A DNA stretch of 57,826 nt from Priapulus caudatus (GCF_000485595.1 NW_014577446.1:13417-71242), one strand, 5' to 3'. Numbered from the stretch's first letter, positions 43,001 to 53,135 are shown. Numbers and translations: made by a program. Notes: generated from the letters alone by a model not told the origin.

Positions 43001-46000
43001 GATCCAAATCAGATGTCTGAATGCTGCAAGCACACATGGAGAATAAATAATTTTCACCGGAATGAAGGGTTATCGAGTCACGCGCAACAGCTGATGGTGA
43101 ATGTTTGGGAGTAAAAGTAAAAGTGAGGAACAGTTACGATTCGGATAGTTTTAAGAGAGATTAACTGAACTAAAATTCGATGGGAGCAGCTAGAGAATAA
43201 AAGAGAAGGCCAAGGATTAGATCAATGGCATAAGAAATGTAATTAGCAGTCACAATTACCATTTATATTGGAGATAAAACCTGTCATCATTCATGTCAAC
43301 TGGGACAATTAATATATTGTGACATGACATACTGGCAGCGGTAATATTAGGAGTGCATAATACAGAGATTTATTATACATAATTAATTAATTAGTTCTCT
43401 ATTTGATATTATACACTTCTGGTGATATGTTACCAAAACAATAATTGAAGGTGAGCAAGGGCCATTGAGAACTTTTGTAAGTGATCAGAGCTAGAGAAGG
43501 GCATGTAGTTCAACCTCAATTAAGAAAGCTAAATAAGAGTTTTGCTAAGGGAACCTGCCAACAGAGTGTTGCGGAGCTTAATTAATTAAATTGTTACAAA
43601 TCATACCTTTGCCGTTAAAGTATGCAATATATTGTGTGTTACTAACGATGACTTCTGTTCTGCCATGCAGTTCTCATAGATTGTGTGTTTGCGTCGATGG
43701 TGTATACATTTGGTCAAACGATGGAAACCCATTGGCGAGAGTTCGTGGAAGACATACGCGTCGGACGCATCAAGAAAAGCCTAAACATTCCAGATGATCT
43801 CCGATGGAAGTTAAACGAGGTAAAACATGTAATACGTGTATATCAGTTGCAGAGGAGTGCGTTCTACATTTTCACATTATCAGCACACATTTGCATTCCA
43901 TTATCGCATTGTAAAACAAGTCTTCAGACCTAATGCTGTAACGATGGCAACCAGTTTTTAATACATATAGTTGAAAAAATTTATGCATTAACGTGTTAAT
44001 TATTTACTCGTTCCGATTCTTCTTAATACATAAGATATTATATAAAAAATATACATTTATTTGTTTTGCTTTCTGTTGAATATCAATAATTATTTACACT
44101 TATAATTATCTATACATTTTATAATCGTACTCTGGTGTCGTTTCAACATATCAAAATATGTCTGTATCATTGCTTGCTCTCTCCCTCCCTCCCTCTCACT
44201 ATCTCTTCTTCTACCTGTCTCTCTCTCTCTCCCTCCCTCTCTCTGTTTTTCTCGTTCACTCTCTTTCGCTTTTGTCAAGGTGTCTATTACACCCATCCTC
44301 ATTTTCTTGCGCGGTCTCTCTCGGTCACATACGCTCCCTCTCTCTCACACACACTTTCTCTCACTGAGACATGCTTGGCGCGTACCCTCAATTTCGCTGG
44401 CTCATGTAGTTCGTGTCTCGTTATTTCTCATCATTTAATAAAATCGCGTTGTCTTTCTAAATCCTGTTCGGATTTCAGTACTTGGAACCAGACCCAGAGC
44501 GAGCTGCCGAGCTTGAGGAAGAGTTTAAGAAGGGGCCGGTTGGCATCTTTAAGAGGGCCTGGCCTTACCTCGGTGTCATCACCTGCATTACCACCGGTAA
44601 GAATTAATCCATGTCATTATTCCTAATAGCTATGCTTCACAGCTAGTAGAAGTCTTATATGTCAACACGGGAGAGGATTGGCTACACAGGGTTAATTATA
44701 TGAACGATTGAACGCTCTTCTATCGCTCTGTTTTCTAGGAACGTTTCAATCTACATGAATTATTCTATATCATTACTCAAAACAGCTATGTCTCACAGCT
44801 AGTAGACGTTCTATATGTCACCAGGAGCGAGGATTGGCTATTTATACTTATTGTATACAGGATTAATTATAAGATCGATTGAACGATCTAGTTCTGTTTT
44901 CTAGGAACGTTTGCAATCTACATGAAGAAGCTAACAGAGATTTACGGCAAAGGCTGTAATTTCTACACTGCATTCTATGGCGCATCGGAAGCAACAGTCG
45001 GTATGAATTGGTTTAGGGTTAGGGTATGGTTTTCTATATTGGTTTCCGCCACAGGCTGATGATGAAGTTAAGCTACAAAGCTACCTATGAATCAAGAAAT
45101 ACCATTCTCTTACTACACTTACTCTTATACACTCTACGCTCTTGATAAATCGAGTGTGTCATTCTATGGATTCTTTTAAATATGTTATAGCTTTTCATAA
45201 AAACAACGAATTTACTGTTGCATGGTGAGAACGTTTTCTAGTGTGGTTAACTTGATCTCTGCAGGGGTCGGTTTATATGAGAAGAGTAGGGACCCCCCGT
45301 TATACGTCATGGTGCCGGCAAGTAGTGCCTTCTTCGAGTTCATTCCAATCGCCGACAGTTATGAAGAGAATCCCAAGACGCTGTTTGCTGATCAGGTATG
45401 TATTATCATTTCTATATAATAAATATATATATTTATGTGTCAGTGTGCGACAGCGTGTATGCGGTGTACATGTGTGTTGCAGAGGAGCATTTGCACGGCA
45501 TTTACAGGAAATTGTCGGCAATAATAGGCGAAAGAGAGTAGAGAAACATTAAGACTTTGGTAGTAAATAGATTTCGTATTTATTTAACATTATATTTTAT
45601 TGAAACGCTCCAAGTGCCTATGTATGTAATAACCCATTTTAGCGTGGATGAAAATCGCAGGATCGCGCGCAAATTTGAAAAGTCGCGATGACGTCATGGT
45701 TTTTACCTGTCACGTAGTCGACAAATGTAACGCTACCTTACGCAGGTGAAAGTCGGAGAGGTTTACGAACTAGTACTGTCCACTAGAAACGGCCTCTATA
45801 GGTTCAGATTTGGCGACGTTATCAAAGTGGCAGACAAGTACAACGAGACACCTATGCTGGAGTTCAAGTACAGGTGAGATTATTATATAGTGGCTATTGG
45901 GTAAGTGGTGTATTTTTTTTTCTACATCTGTTTAATTCTGGTTAAAGCTCGTACATTATTGCTGGCATCATCTCGTCCGTAGTCTAACCTTCATTAAACC

Positions 46001-47548
46001 GCTTTCATCCTACATACTCGAACAAAATCTTGAATTTTGACTCCACCATACTTCTGTCTGGAGGTATGCTAAATTACGTTGATTTGCTTCATAGCAACAA
46101 ATTTCTCTAGTTTGAACTAGTTTGAAAAATGTTTTGAACTAATTAATTGTAGCTAGCTTATTCCTTTTCTAACCAACGTACTCGATATAGTCATTATTTG
46201 TCTATAAATGGTTAAGCACACATTTCTGAGCGTCTTCTTATCAATACGACTAATAAGTACAAGGGCAAGCAATTCGGACGTATAAGTGAAATTTGAATAG
46301 CATTGCTACATAAAATTGACTACAAGTTTCTGTCTTCAGAATTGGACAGCTACTGAACGTGCGTGGGGAGAAGACGTCTGAAGATGCATTCAGCTATGCA
46401 CTACAACTGGCCATGGAGCAGTGGCCGGCTGGTGTAATTCTCAAGGACTACTGCTGCTGTGAAAGTGTCTTGGTGGACAAGCCAGAAGGTCTGTCTGGTC
46501 TCGTGCATTCTAACAACTATATCCATTATCGTGATATTTTATTAAACGTAGGGATCGCTAATATGAAGCGCTATAGACAAGTACAGAGAGAAATAGAGTG
46601 GATATTCGGGTTATTCGGTTATATGCGGTTATATATTCGGTTATATATTCAGTTATATTCGGTTATATATTCGGTTATATTCGGTTATATATTCGGTTAT
46701 ATATTCGGTTATATTCGGTTATATATTCGGTTATATATTCGGTTATATTCGGTTATATATTCGGTTATGCTTTTTTTTGCGTTCGATATGCAGATGAACA
46801 ACAATCAGGTGAGGCAAGTGAAGCACCCCACTACATAGCGTTCGTCGAGCTAGAGGCAGAAGGAGCGAAGGACGCGAAGATAACACAGGAACAGAAAGAA
46901 TTGGTATGTACATTAACTTACACGCGCGCTAACACTCGAACGTGCCCGCACCATTTCACGCATCCAATTTAACGCGATATATGTTATTGAGAGCACACAA
47001 ACTATTATGTCATGAATTATCTTTACGAAAAAGATTGTTATTGAATCTTATGCGATGTAAAATTAGGAGTAAATAATCACAATTTGTGATTAATTACTCC
47101 TGGTAAAATATAGATTCGAAATGAATGCGTAAATGTGTAAATTTTATTGAAATAGGAACGTTGTCTACGAGAATCTTTAAACGTCTAGATTTCATGTGGC
47201 AATATTAAATGTATTAAATGATTAATTAAAACAAGTAAAATAATGTTAAATAGGAATTTTGTTATAATGCATATTTTGGAAAAGGGAATGTTGTCTAACT
47301 CCTAGATTTTGTTGATGTTATTGCAGGTGGATCGTCATCTCAGGAATGGCAGCTACCCTTACGAATCATTCCGACGCAAGAATGCCATTGCTCCTGTTAA
47401 AGTGTATGTCGTACCTCCTGGCACCTTCACCGCATTTCGCAATTACATCGTGAACAACACCGGAGCATCGCTGAATCAGGTGAAGGTTCCCAGAGCTCTG
47501 CGAAGAGAAGATTATTACCACTTTATGAAGGGTTGCGTCGCGGAGTAG
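39900..47548 (+). CDS. GH3 domain-containing protein (GHDC/GH3 family), 14 exons, 5' incomplete
   Basis: Exons 39900-40090, 40549-40680, 40934-41080, 41819-41910, 42073-42134, 42868-42978, 43671-43819, 44479-44596, 44905-45000, 45265-45395, 45746-45873, 46340-46488, 46794-46903 and 47327-47548 splice in frame to about 611 residues, near the family length. GH3 proteins belong to the ANL adenylating superfamily; plant members adenylate acyl acids such as jasmonate and auxin and conjugate them to amino acids, while the role of animal members (vertebrate GHDC) is unknown. Motif I is TSSTSSGQSK, motif II YGASE and motif III YRFRFGD, so nucleotide binding looks intact. The N-terminus is hydrophobic (GAAFLLLAAACLHMSLLG), suggesting a signal or membrane anchor. 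The first visible exon starts at codon position 2, so an upstream exon carrying the start is missing. The substrate cannot be inferred. Confidence 0.92.
40549..40680 (+). CDS. GH3 exon b
   Basis: TATCTCTAG|GAT ... AAG|GTAAGA, phase 0/0. Encodes DEFLTGMLDNAKNTEYGKRY and ...EEFVKIHPLTTYNHYK, the conserved GH3 stretch before motif I ('T.YG..Y.F.....EF....PLT.Y'). Confidence 0.92.
40741..40762. repeat. (TA)n microsatellite in GH3 intron
   Basis: Short TA run. Confidence 0.85.
40934..41080 (+). CDS. GH3 exon c: nucleotide-binding motif I
   Basis: TTACGCAG|GAC. Encodes DYIERIMNGETDVMIPGQPL and AVTSSTSSGQSKALPV, the ATP-binding Ser/Thr/Gly loop. The donor is placed at ATGACC|GTAATG because phase and alignment length fit; a later site at about 41101 (ATA|GTGTTG) is an alternative. 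Confidence 0.8.
41819..41910 (+). CDS. GH3 exon d
   Basis: TTTTGAAACAG|CTT ... ATCAG|GTAAGA. Encodes LVGVWMQELQNFPNQRCLGK then TLRVYFAPKI, the family's 'L.K.L...Y.P' strand. Ends in phase 2. Confidence 0.88.
42073..42134 (+). CDS. GH3 exon e
   Basis: TTTCTAG|A ... ACCA|GTAAGA, 62 bases. Encodes RYTDAGIRMGPISTPPPDWT, resembling the family's 'G.P.GP.SS.P' segment. Confidence 0.88.
42200..42541. repeat. telomere-repeat-centred palindromic array with 12-bp direct flanks
   Basis: About 10 units of GGACAACTACCACCC type on the left, (CCCTAA)n at about 42381-42411 in the middle, then the reverse complement (GTAGTTGTCCGGGTG) on the right. The direct repeat ACGCAATTAAAC stands at 42200-42211 and 42530-42541, so the whole array appears to be an insertion with a 12-bp target duplication in a GH3 intron. 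Confidence 0.8.
42868..42978 (+). CDS. GH3 exon f
   Basis: TTTCTTCGACAG ... CACTGG|GTAAGC. Encodes VFQQLATTPTEAFNHVLPEA then DMLYIHILFALADKSL. Confidence 0.9.
43348..43421. mobile_element. CAGGAGT-family palindromic mini-element in GH3 intron
   Basis: Starts TAGGAGTGCATAATAC and ends GATATTATACACTTCTG (74 bp). Flanks GTAATAT and GTGATAT, a 7-bp duplication with one change. Confidence 0.75.
43671..43819 (+). CDS. GH3 exon g
   Basis: GCCATGCAG ... GAG|GTAAAA. Encodes VLIDCVFASMVYTFGQTMET then HWREFVEDIRVGRIKKSLNI then PDDLRWKLNE. Confidence 0.92.
44170..44370. repeat. CT-rich tract in GH3 intron
   Basis: CTCTCTCCCTCCCTCTCTC-type pyrimidine tract. Confidence 0.85.
44479..44596 (+). CDS. GH3 exon h
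   Basis: GGATTTCAG|TAC ... ACCG|GTAAGA. Encodes YLEPDPERAAELEEEFKKGP then VGIFKRAWPYLGVITCITT; the 'R...L......G......WP.L..V....TG' pattern is shared with vertebrate GHDC. Confidence 0.92.
44603..44924. repeat. ~160-bp tandem duplication spanning intron 8 and the start of exon i
   Basis: Unit 1 (44603-44756) and unit 2 (44757-44924) share CACAGCTAGTAGA, GAGGATTGGCTA and CTGTTTTCTAGGAACGTTT. The duplication copied the splice acceptor and the first bases of exon i, creating a decoy acceptor at 44737-44738. Confidence 0.85.
44905..45000 (+). CDS. GH3 exon i: motif II YGASE
   Basis: TTTTCTAG|GA ... GTCG|GTATGA. Encodes TFAIYMKKLTEIYGKGCNF then YTAFYGASEATVG; YGASE is the family's Y-(A/G)-x-SE adenylate-binding motif. 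Confidence 0.92.
45265..45395 (+). CDS. GH3 exon j
   Basis: TCTCTGCAG ... GATCAG|GTATGT. Encodes VGLYEKSRDPPLYVMVPASS then AFFEFIPIADSYEENPKTLF, the 'F.EF.P' strand that follows motif II in this family. Confidence 0.92.
45746..45873 (+). CDS. GH3 exon k: motif III YRFRFGD
   Basis: TACGCAG|GTG ... TACAG|GTGAGA. Encodes VKVGEVYELVLSTRNGLYRF then RFGDVIKVADKYNETPMLEF. YRxxxGD carries the Asp that contacts the ribose hydroxyls in ANL enzymes. Confidence 0.93.
46340..46488 (+). CDS. GH3 exon l: start of C-terminal subdomain
   Basis: TGTCTTCAG|A. Encodes IGQLLNVRGEKTSEDAFSYA then LQLAMEQWPAGVILKDYCCC. The donor is a weak GAAG|GTCTGT, but phase and sequence fit the next exon. Confidence 0.88.
46594..46770. 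repeat. GGTTATATATTC minisatellite in GH3 intron
   Basis: Alternating 10- and 12-bp units GGTTATATTC/GGTTATATATTC, about 16 copies, ending 23 bases before the next acceptor. Confidence 0.9.
46794..46903 (+). CDS. GH3 exon m
   Basis: GATATGCAG|AT ... TTG|GTATGT. Encodes DEQQSGEASEAPHYIAFVEL then EAEGAKDAKITQEQKEL, matching 'S..PHY..F..L' of the family. Confidence 0.92.
47064..47102. mobile_element. CAGGAGT-family palindromic mini-element in GH3 intron, 39 bp
   Basis: TAGGAGTAAATAATCACAA and its near-complement TGTGATTAATTACTCCTG. Exact 7-bp flanks GTAAAAT at 47057-47063 and 47103-47109. The shortest member seen. Confidence 0.9.
47327..47548 (+). CDS. GH3 terminal exon
   Basis: TTATTGCAG|GTG to TAG. 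Encodes VDRHLRNGSYPYESFRRKNA then ...VVPPGTFTAFRNYIVNNTGA, ending ALRREDYYHFMKGCVAE. 'G.F...R......GAS..Q.K.PR.L......' is the usual GH3 C-terminus. Confidence 0.93.
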   Translation: MDRHLRNGSYPYESFRRKNAIAPVKVYVVPPGTFTAFRNYIVNNTGASLNQVKVPRALRREDYYHFMKGCVAE

Positions 47549-47635
47549 CACAGGGTGGTCCGTTGGATAAGCGTCGCCGAGCTGAGTCTCTGTGTGGTGA
47601 GTCTGTTGTGTGCGTGCGTGCGTCGGCGTGCGTGC

Positions 47636-47661
47636 GTCGCGTGTGTGTGTGTGTGTGTGTG
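47636..47661. repeat. (GT)n microsatellite in GH3 3' UTR region
   Basis: GT run followed by GAGGGGGGGTG. Confidence 0.9.
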
Positions 47662-47748
47662 AGGGGGGGGTGAATAGAATGAGAAAGAGTTAATAATCCT
47701 TTTCGTGACGTTGTGTAAAACAAGGAAATGCCAGGAAGTAGAAGCCAC

Positions 47749-47754
47749 AATAAA
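47749..47754 (+). promoter_or_regulatory. candidate polyadenylation signal for GH3 gene
   Basis: AATAAA (in CACAATAAATAAACGC) about 200 bases after the GH3 stop codon. Confidence 0.55.
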
Positions 47755-47769
47755 TAAACGCATAGTAAA

Positions 47770-48520
47770 ATAAGGGGGTTTCAAAAAGCTGTTAAATGTA
47801 GTTGTTAGCTGTAAGGCTTTAGATACTAGCATGCGCAGAAGCCAGAAAAAAGTTTCTCAACATTACTGTGAGGATCGATAGGGGGCGCTATCGTATCTGC
47901 GTGCTGCACGTCTCGGTCGTGTGATCAGACATATAGGCCTAATAGGTTCTGACCATATGCTACAAGACAAATGGAATAATAACTAGAATTGCATGCAGGC
48001 AACCTAGCTTTACTGCTTTCGCGGGAATGGGTATACAACACTGATAAATGATAAAGTAGATGGTTTGTTTCGGGTTTCCAGAAAAATGATATTTTTCTAT
48101 TAAATTTAAATAGATGACTGGCCTGCGCGTGACCACGAGCCAACTAATAAGTCGATACTGTCCCAGCACAACTACAAGAGAATGCTGTATATAGTAACGG
48201 AGAATATAGCCTATGTCCAGGACATATTTAGACGGCGGTCTACGCTAAGTAGACATACGAGAGGTCGGTATATGGTGGCGATGTGTGTAGTGCTGGTTAG
48301 TAGATAGATGTTTCGAAGATAGGGAGAGGTGTTGATATCAGACAGTGAGAGGAGAGGAGGATTATAGTATGAGTGTGGAAAAGTGGGAGTAGCGGGCCTT
48401 AGTGACAGCGAATACTGGAACTAGGGAGGCAGCCTCGAGCTCATGAGCTATCGCTTGCATATCTAGACTATCGTGAGCTGCGTATCATAGGCTATCATCT
48501 ACTAATCCCTCTCCTAGAGG
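47770..48520. other. intergenic, no gene recognised
   Basis: No splice-bounded frame or repeat stands out. Confidence 0.5.
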
Positions 48521-48521
48521 G

Positions 48522-49640
48522 TGTGTGTGCGTGTGTGAGGGGCAGGTGTGGTGTGTGTGGAGGGGGGTGTGTGTTGAGGGAACGGGGTGTGTGTGTGAGG
48601 GAGCAGAGGGGGCGGCGCAGTAGCGTCGGGGCCACGCGCTGCTAGCTCTGCTGCACGGTGTGTGATGAGGGAAGGGGTGTGTGTGTGTGAGGGGGGAGCG
48701 GAGGGAGGGTGTGTGTGGGAAGGGAGGAGGGCGCCGCAGCGAGTACCGGGGCGCTGCGCTCTGCTGCGCCATGGCGCTGCACCGTGTGTGGTGAGGGATG
48801 GCGGATGTGTGTGTGACGATGGAGCGTGGTGTGGTGGGAGGAGCGGGCGCGGCCCGCGACGCGTACGGGGGCTGCTGCTGCTGGCTCGCGGCACCAGGTG
48901 TGGTCGAGGGAGGACTGCTGTGTGCTCGTGAGGCGGGGGTGGGGGAGGGTGCTCGTCGTGGTGAGGTACGGGGGCTGCTGCTGCGCTCCTCTGCTGCACC
49001 GGTTGTGGAGGGGGGTGTGTGGTGTGGAGGGGGAGGTGTGTGCTGTGGGATGGAGGGCGGCGCGTCCGGGGGCTGCTGCTGCTGGCTCCGCTGCTGCACC
49101 CAGGTGTGTGTGAGGGAGGGTGTGTGTGATGTGAGGGGGGAGGGTTTGTGGGAGGGAGGGGGGGCGACGTAACGGGGCTGCTGCTGCTGCCTGCTGCACA
49201 GGTGTGTGTGAGGAGGGTGTGTGTCGTGTGGGGAGAAGGTGGTGTGAGGAGCGGCGGCGTACGCTACGCGCGGGCGCTCGCCTGAGCCTGGCTCCTGCTG
49301 CGGCATCGCAGGGTGTGCTGTGAGGGAGGGAGGGCTTGTGGTGAGGGAGGGAGGAGGGTGTGCAGGGAGGGGTCGGTGTGTGTGAGGGAAAGGGGTGAGG
49401 GAGGGTAGTGTGGTGGAGGCAGGGGGCGGCGATACGGGGGCTGGCTGCTGCGCCTGCTGCTGGCACCCGTGTGCTGTGAGGAGTAGGGAGGGGTGTGAGT
49501 AGAGGCACGGGAGGTGTCGTTGGGAGGCCGCGCGCGCGCGCGCGCCGCCGCGCGCTCCGCCTGTGAGGGAGGGGCGGCGAGTAGCGGCGGGTCCCTCCTG
49601 CTGCGCCCGCGCACCCAGGTGTGTGAGCGCGAGGGAGGGG
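48522..49640. repeat. ~100-bp G-rich VNTR
   Basis: Seven or more imperfect units alternate GGGGCTGCTGCTGCTGGCTC with CAGGTGTGTGTGAGGGAGGG. Recurrences lie near 48869, 48970, 49069, 49176, 49290, 49437 and 49595. GC-rich with CpG (CGCGCGCGCG near 49530). Long proline- or glycine-rich frames on both strands are by-products of the repeat. Confidence 0.85.
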
Positions 49641-49712
49641 TGTGTGAGGCGAGGGAGGGAAGTGCGTGCAAGTGGTTGTGTGTGGTGTACGGTGGCATTT
49701 ACATGTGTGTGC

Positions 49713-49783
49713 AGACCGTTTCCGTGTTTTACCCGGTGCGGCGAGCCTTGGCCGATCGCCTGCCATCGCGCGCGCCCGATTGA
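49713..49783 (+). CDS. possible terminal exon of an unrecognised gene
   Basis: Acceptor ATGTGTGTGCAG precedes ACC GTT TCC..., encoding TVSVFYPVRRALADRLPSRA PD then TGA. Protein-like composition just right of the VNTR. No upstream exon was identified, so support is weak. Confidence 0.25.
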
Positions 49784-49789
49784 TCACGA

Positions 49790-50123
49790 GAAGTGCAAAA
49801 AAACGCGCACCTAGAGCATTCATCAACCCACGCCACACCTTTTTTTTATTTTTTTAATTTTTGTTTTTTCATTAATTCAACTACGTATCAACGCGAAGAT
49901 AAACGCAATGGTTGTAAACATCACCAGACATTGGCCGGAAGTCCCGGTTCACGGATGTTTTATATACGAACTTCAACCCTACAGTCCGGCTCATACAGCG
50001 CTCTATCCGTCAGAATGACGCAATGGATGGTTGATTTTTAGATAAAGCTTTAACCATAGTCTAGCTTTGAACACATTGCAGTGCTCGCTTTCTCTCCATC
50101 TCTTCTCTCTCTTATATATATAC

Positions 50124-50155
<32 letters not shown>

Positions 50156-50810
50156 GTAACTATAATATTATCAAATAACATTGCTAAAACTGTAGTATGA
50201 TTTCAGATAATAATAGAGCAGGCTTAAGCATAAACATAAATTACGCGAATCTTCTATCGTTAGCGATATGATCATCAATGAAAAATCTATCACCGCGTTT
50301 GCTTGGGCACTTATCAATTTTATACCTAGTCTACCTTAATACCTTATATACCTTATATACCTTATATACTTATATCCGATTATTCACATATTAGTTTAGA
50401 CACAAATCATGTCGATAAGATTGCCAAGAATCTTCCATTTGTACACTAATCCGACTGTATCGGCAGTCTAGATCGGCAGTCGGGTATGCAGACATCTGGA
50501 CTGTAAAAGGCCTGTAATGTTAACACGTGTTACTCTTACTGACAGCAAGAACTAGGACGTTTAAACAGAACAGAAACCTACAGACGTGAATGTGGCAGCG
50601 AACAATATCTTTAATATACATCAGAAGCGACAACACGACGGGGAATGGGTCAGTACCTTACAGGTTCTGCCACTGCCAACACAACTCCACGGCGATAACT
50701 TTTTATAGTAGGCTTTCATGACACAAATCCCCACTGACACAGACGGCTCGCGCAAAAATCGTTAAATTTACTTCATTTAAAAGGAAACTGGTTTGGTTTC
50801 CTGTTAGGCG
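49790..50810. other. intergenic, no gene recognised
   Basis: AT-rich. Holds a T-rich stretch (49840-49870), a (TA)n run at about 50115-50155 and ATACCTTAT repeats at 50338-50372. Confidence 0.5.
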
Positions 50811-50814
50811 CCTG

Positions 50815-51030
50815 TTTATTTTCCTACAGAAATACTGCCAAATGCTGTCGAGACTAGTGCCATGTCCGTGACATCCAATTTGGTCACCCAGGCTCCGAAT
50901 TCGATTTGTTAAGTAACAAAGGATTTATTTTCCTACAGAAATACTGCCAAATGTTGTCGAGACTAGTGCCATGTCCGTGACATCCAATTTGGTCACCCAG
51001 GCTCCGAATTCGATTTGTTAAGTAACAAAG
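50815..51030 (+). repeat. 109-bp tandem duplication containing an exon-like frame
   Basis: 50815-50923 and 50924-51030 are nearly identical (one C/T change). Each has an acceptor-like TTTATTTTCCTACAG followed by an open frame ILPNAVETSAMSVTSNLVTQ APNSI (V for A in the second) up to GATTT|GTTAAGT. Could be a duplicated alternative exon or simply a duplicated spacer. Confidence 0.6.
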
Positions 51031-51244
51031 AAACGAGTTGATTTTGCCTGGATGTTAGCAAAACCTATTCTGTAGTGCGACCACAGTAAAAGGACAACGC
51101 GAACATCGACGACCATTATAAGCAGACTAACATCGCAAGAGGCAGACAAGAAATTCAATGAGAAGGCCGGCTTGAAGCCTATCCCCTTCCCGATAAGTTT
51201 AAGCAAAAGCGTGCGAACTCCCACCTCCCAACATGCGCACGCAG

Positions 51245-51368
51245 AGGCAGGCCCACGCACGCGCGCGCGCGCACACACACACGCGCGAGCGCGCACGCAC
51301 GGACGCACACACACGCATACGCACGCACGCGCGCGGTACGCAGACACGCATACGCATGCGCGCACGTA
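51245..51368. repeat. (CA)/(CG)-rich alternating purine-pyrimidine tract
   Basis: ACGCGCGCGCGCACACACAC type; Z-DNA-prone. Confidence 0.85.
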
Positions 51369-53040
51369 CCCCAATAGCAACAGATAATTCGTTTTAGATT
51401 ACTTTCCTTACTTACCAACGACGTAACTATTCTATTACAGTGAGTACACACGTCATCTACAATCGTCTGTCACGGTAAAATCGAATACATCTAGAAGTCG
51501 GTAGGCTTACGTGTTTTAGTGAAGCGTAAATCATGTGGTATAGACAAGAGATGCTATGCGCACGTACCGCACACCTCGCTCCGCTGAGCAGGTTGGAATT
51601 CCACCAGACACCGCCTGGCTTTCTAACCCCCAAGTGCTAAGTGATTTAACATCAATCATAGGGAGCCGATCTTTTTTGCTTAACTAGTTTTAGTAACATC
51701 GCCAGTATGCGTTTTCCAACGCTAACCAAGCAGTAGATACTGAACAAGCTTGTATAGGTAAAGGCCAGAAAGTCGGTGAGGTGCGATTAATGTTGTATAA
51801 ATACAAATGAATGATGAACGGTACAAATTAACGAAGGTAATGCGTCCCGATTGCTATACAGTGCCTCTTAGAATTCCGCCAGTATTGCCAGGGTTGCCAG
51901 GATTATTCGCGGGGGCCCGCATTGTTAGCATAGACACTAACCTCTGACACCTTGAGCATGTCGGTATTTGTAGCGATGCTTGTAAGCTAATTACAATCAA
52001 ACTATTAGCGCCATGTAAACACTCCAGACGTTTATATAATACAACCAAAAGTTGGCGATTTAAAATGAAAAATACAATGTCATTACATAATTACGAACTC
52101 TGTCAGAGCGCAGCTGATGCTATTTCAGCTGACAAGAATGAAATGACTGCAATGCAACGGTATTCAATATATTTAATATGTTGCGGCGGGTGCATACGAT
52201 CACTGTCATGCAAGCATGCATGCACCATTGGTAAGAAAACTTGTGAGTACTCTTCATACCTTAACTGTAGTTTTCCGTGCAGGAGAGCTTATTAGACGCT
52301 TTAATTCCGGCAGAGTATTTTCGTATAGGGTGCACACACGTCTAATAAAATCTCAATTCATATTGTTCAATTAGTTCATTCAGCACAAAGATGAGCCAGT
52401 CCCGGTAATTGTCTATATAGTGCAAAAGACAACGGCTACAGTATCAGAGCATCGCTGATTTCCTAATACACACGCATGACTCGGCACCTTAGAGCACTCC
52501 TCTGTGTGGTCTACAGAGCTACGGAGATGACTACCCTCAGTCGGATATCATAAGAACTACCTAGTGTACAAACAGTTACTTATTGCGGTAGTGGATGGCC
52601 GCGAAAGGTCGAGCTGCTGCTTAGATGCAAGGTTCAATGTCAACTCATCTCTACGATAATGAAATTACCCACAGACAACTCGCAAATATATACGCAATAT
52701 ATATTTACGTTATATGTTGAATTTGAAATGATAGTCGGCAAAGATATGGATCCATTGATTCATTGTCTACGGAGCATGGGATCTATGGAATTAGAGCCAC
52801 CTCGCGTTCTGGTTTCATGTCGAGTTTATCAAAGAGTGGTTCGACTATCAAAACGATGGTGGTGGCGTTGTTGTCATAGTCGGCGACGTTGTCGCTGCCT
52901 GATTCGTTGCCAAGGTTACTGCGTCACCTTTTCTGTTCTTTCTCGCTCTGAAAATAGATTATAACGAATGTTGTGTATTAGGCCCGAGGTAGAAATCTCT
53001 GGGTAAGTCCTCTCCGGGGGCTAATATAAAATGCCCTAAC
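51369..53040. other. intergenic, no gene recognised
   Basis: Several frames of 60-100 codons on both strands lack recognisable domains or paired splice sites. The plus frame at 52659-52964 becomes arginine/cysteine-rich and looks like chance. Confidence 0.45.
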
Positions 53041-53049
53041 AACCCTCAA

Positions 53050-53106
53050 CAGACGTACAGCACAGGACAGGAAAAGACAGTAAAGGACAGGACAGGACAG
53101 GATATG
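53050..53106. repeat. (GGACA)n
   Basis: ACAGGACAGGA/GGACAGGACAGG pentamer repeat. Confidence 0.85.
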
Positions 53107-53135
53107 ATCCGATGGGACATATCTACCCCGTTCAT

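Noticed and set aside
44135-44626. Ser/Leu-rich frame overlapping GH3 exon h
   Set aside because: Arises from a CT-rich intron tract; the real exon uses another frame and has splice support.
48485-49838. Long proline/histidine-rich frames of up to about 400 codons
   Set aside because: By-product of the G-rich VNTR on the opposite strand; low complexity and no recognisable domain.
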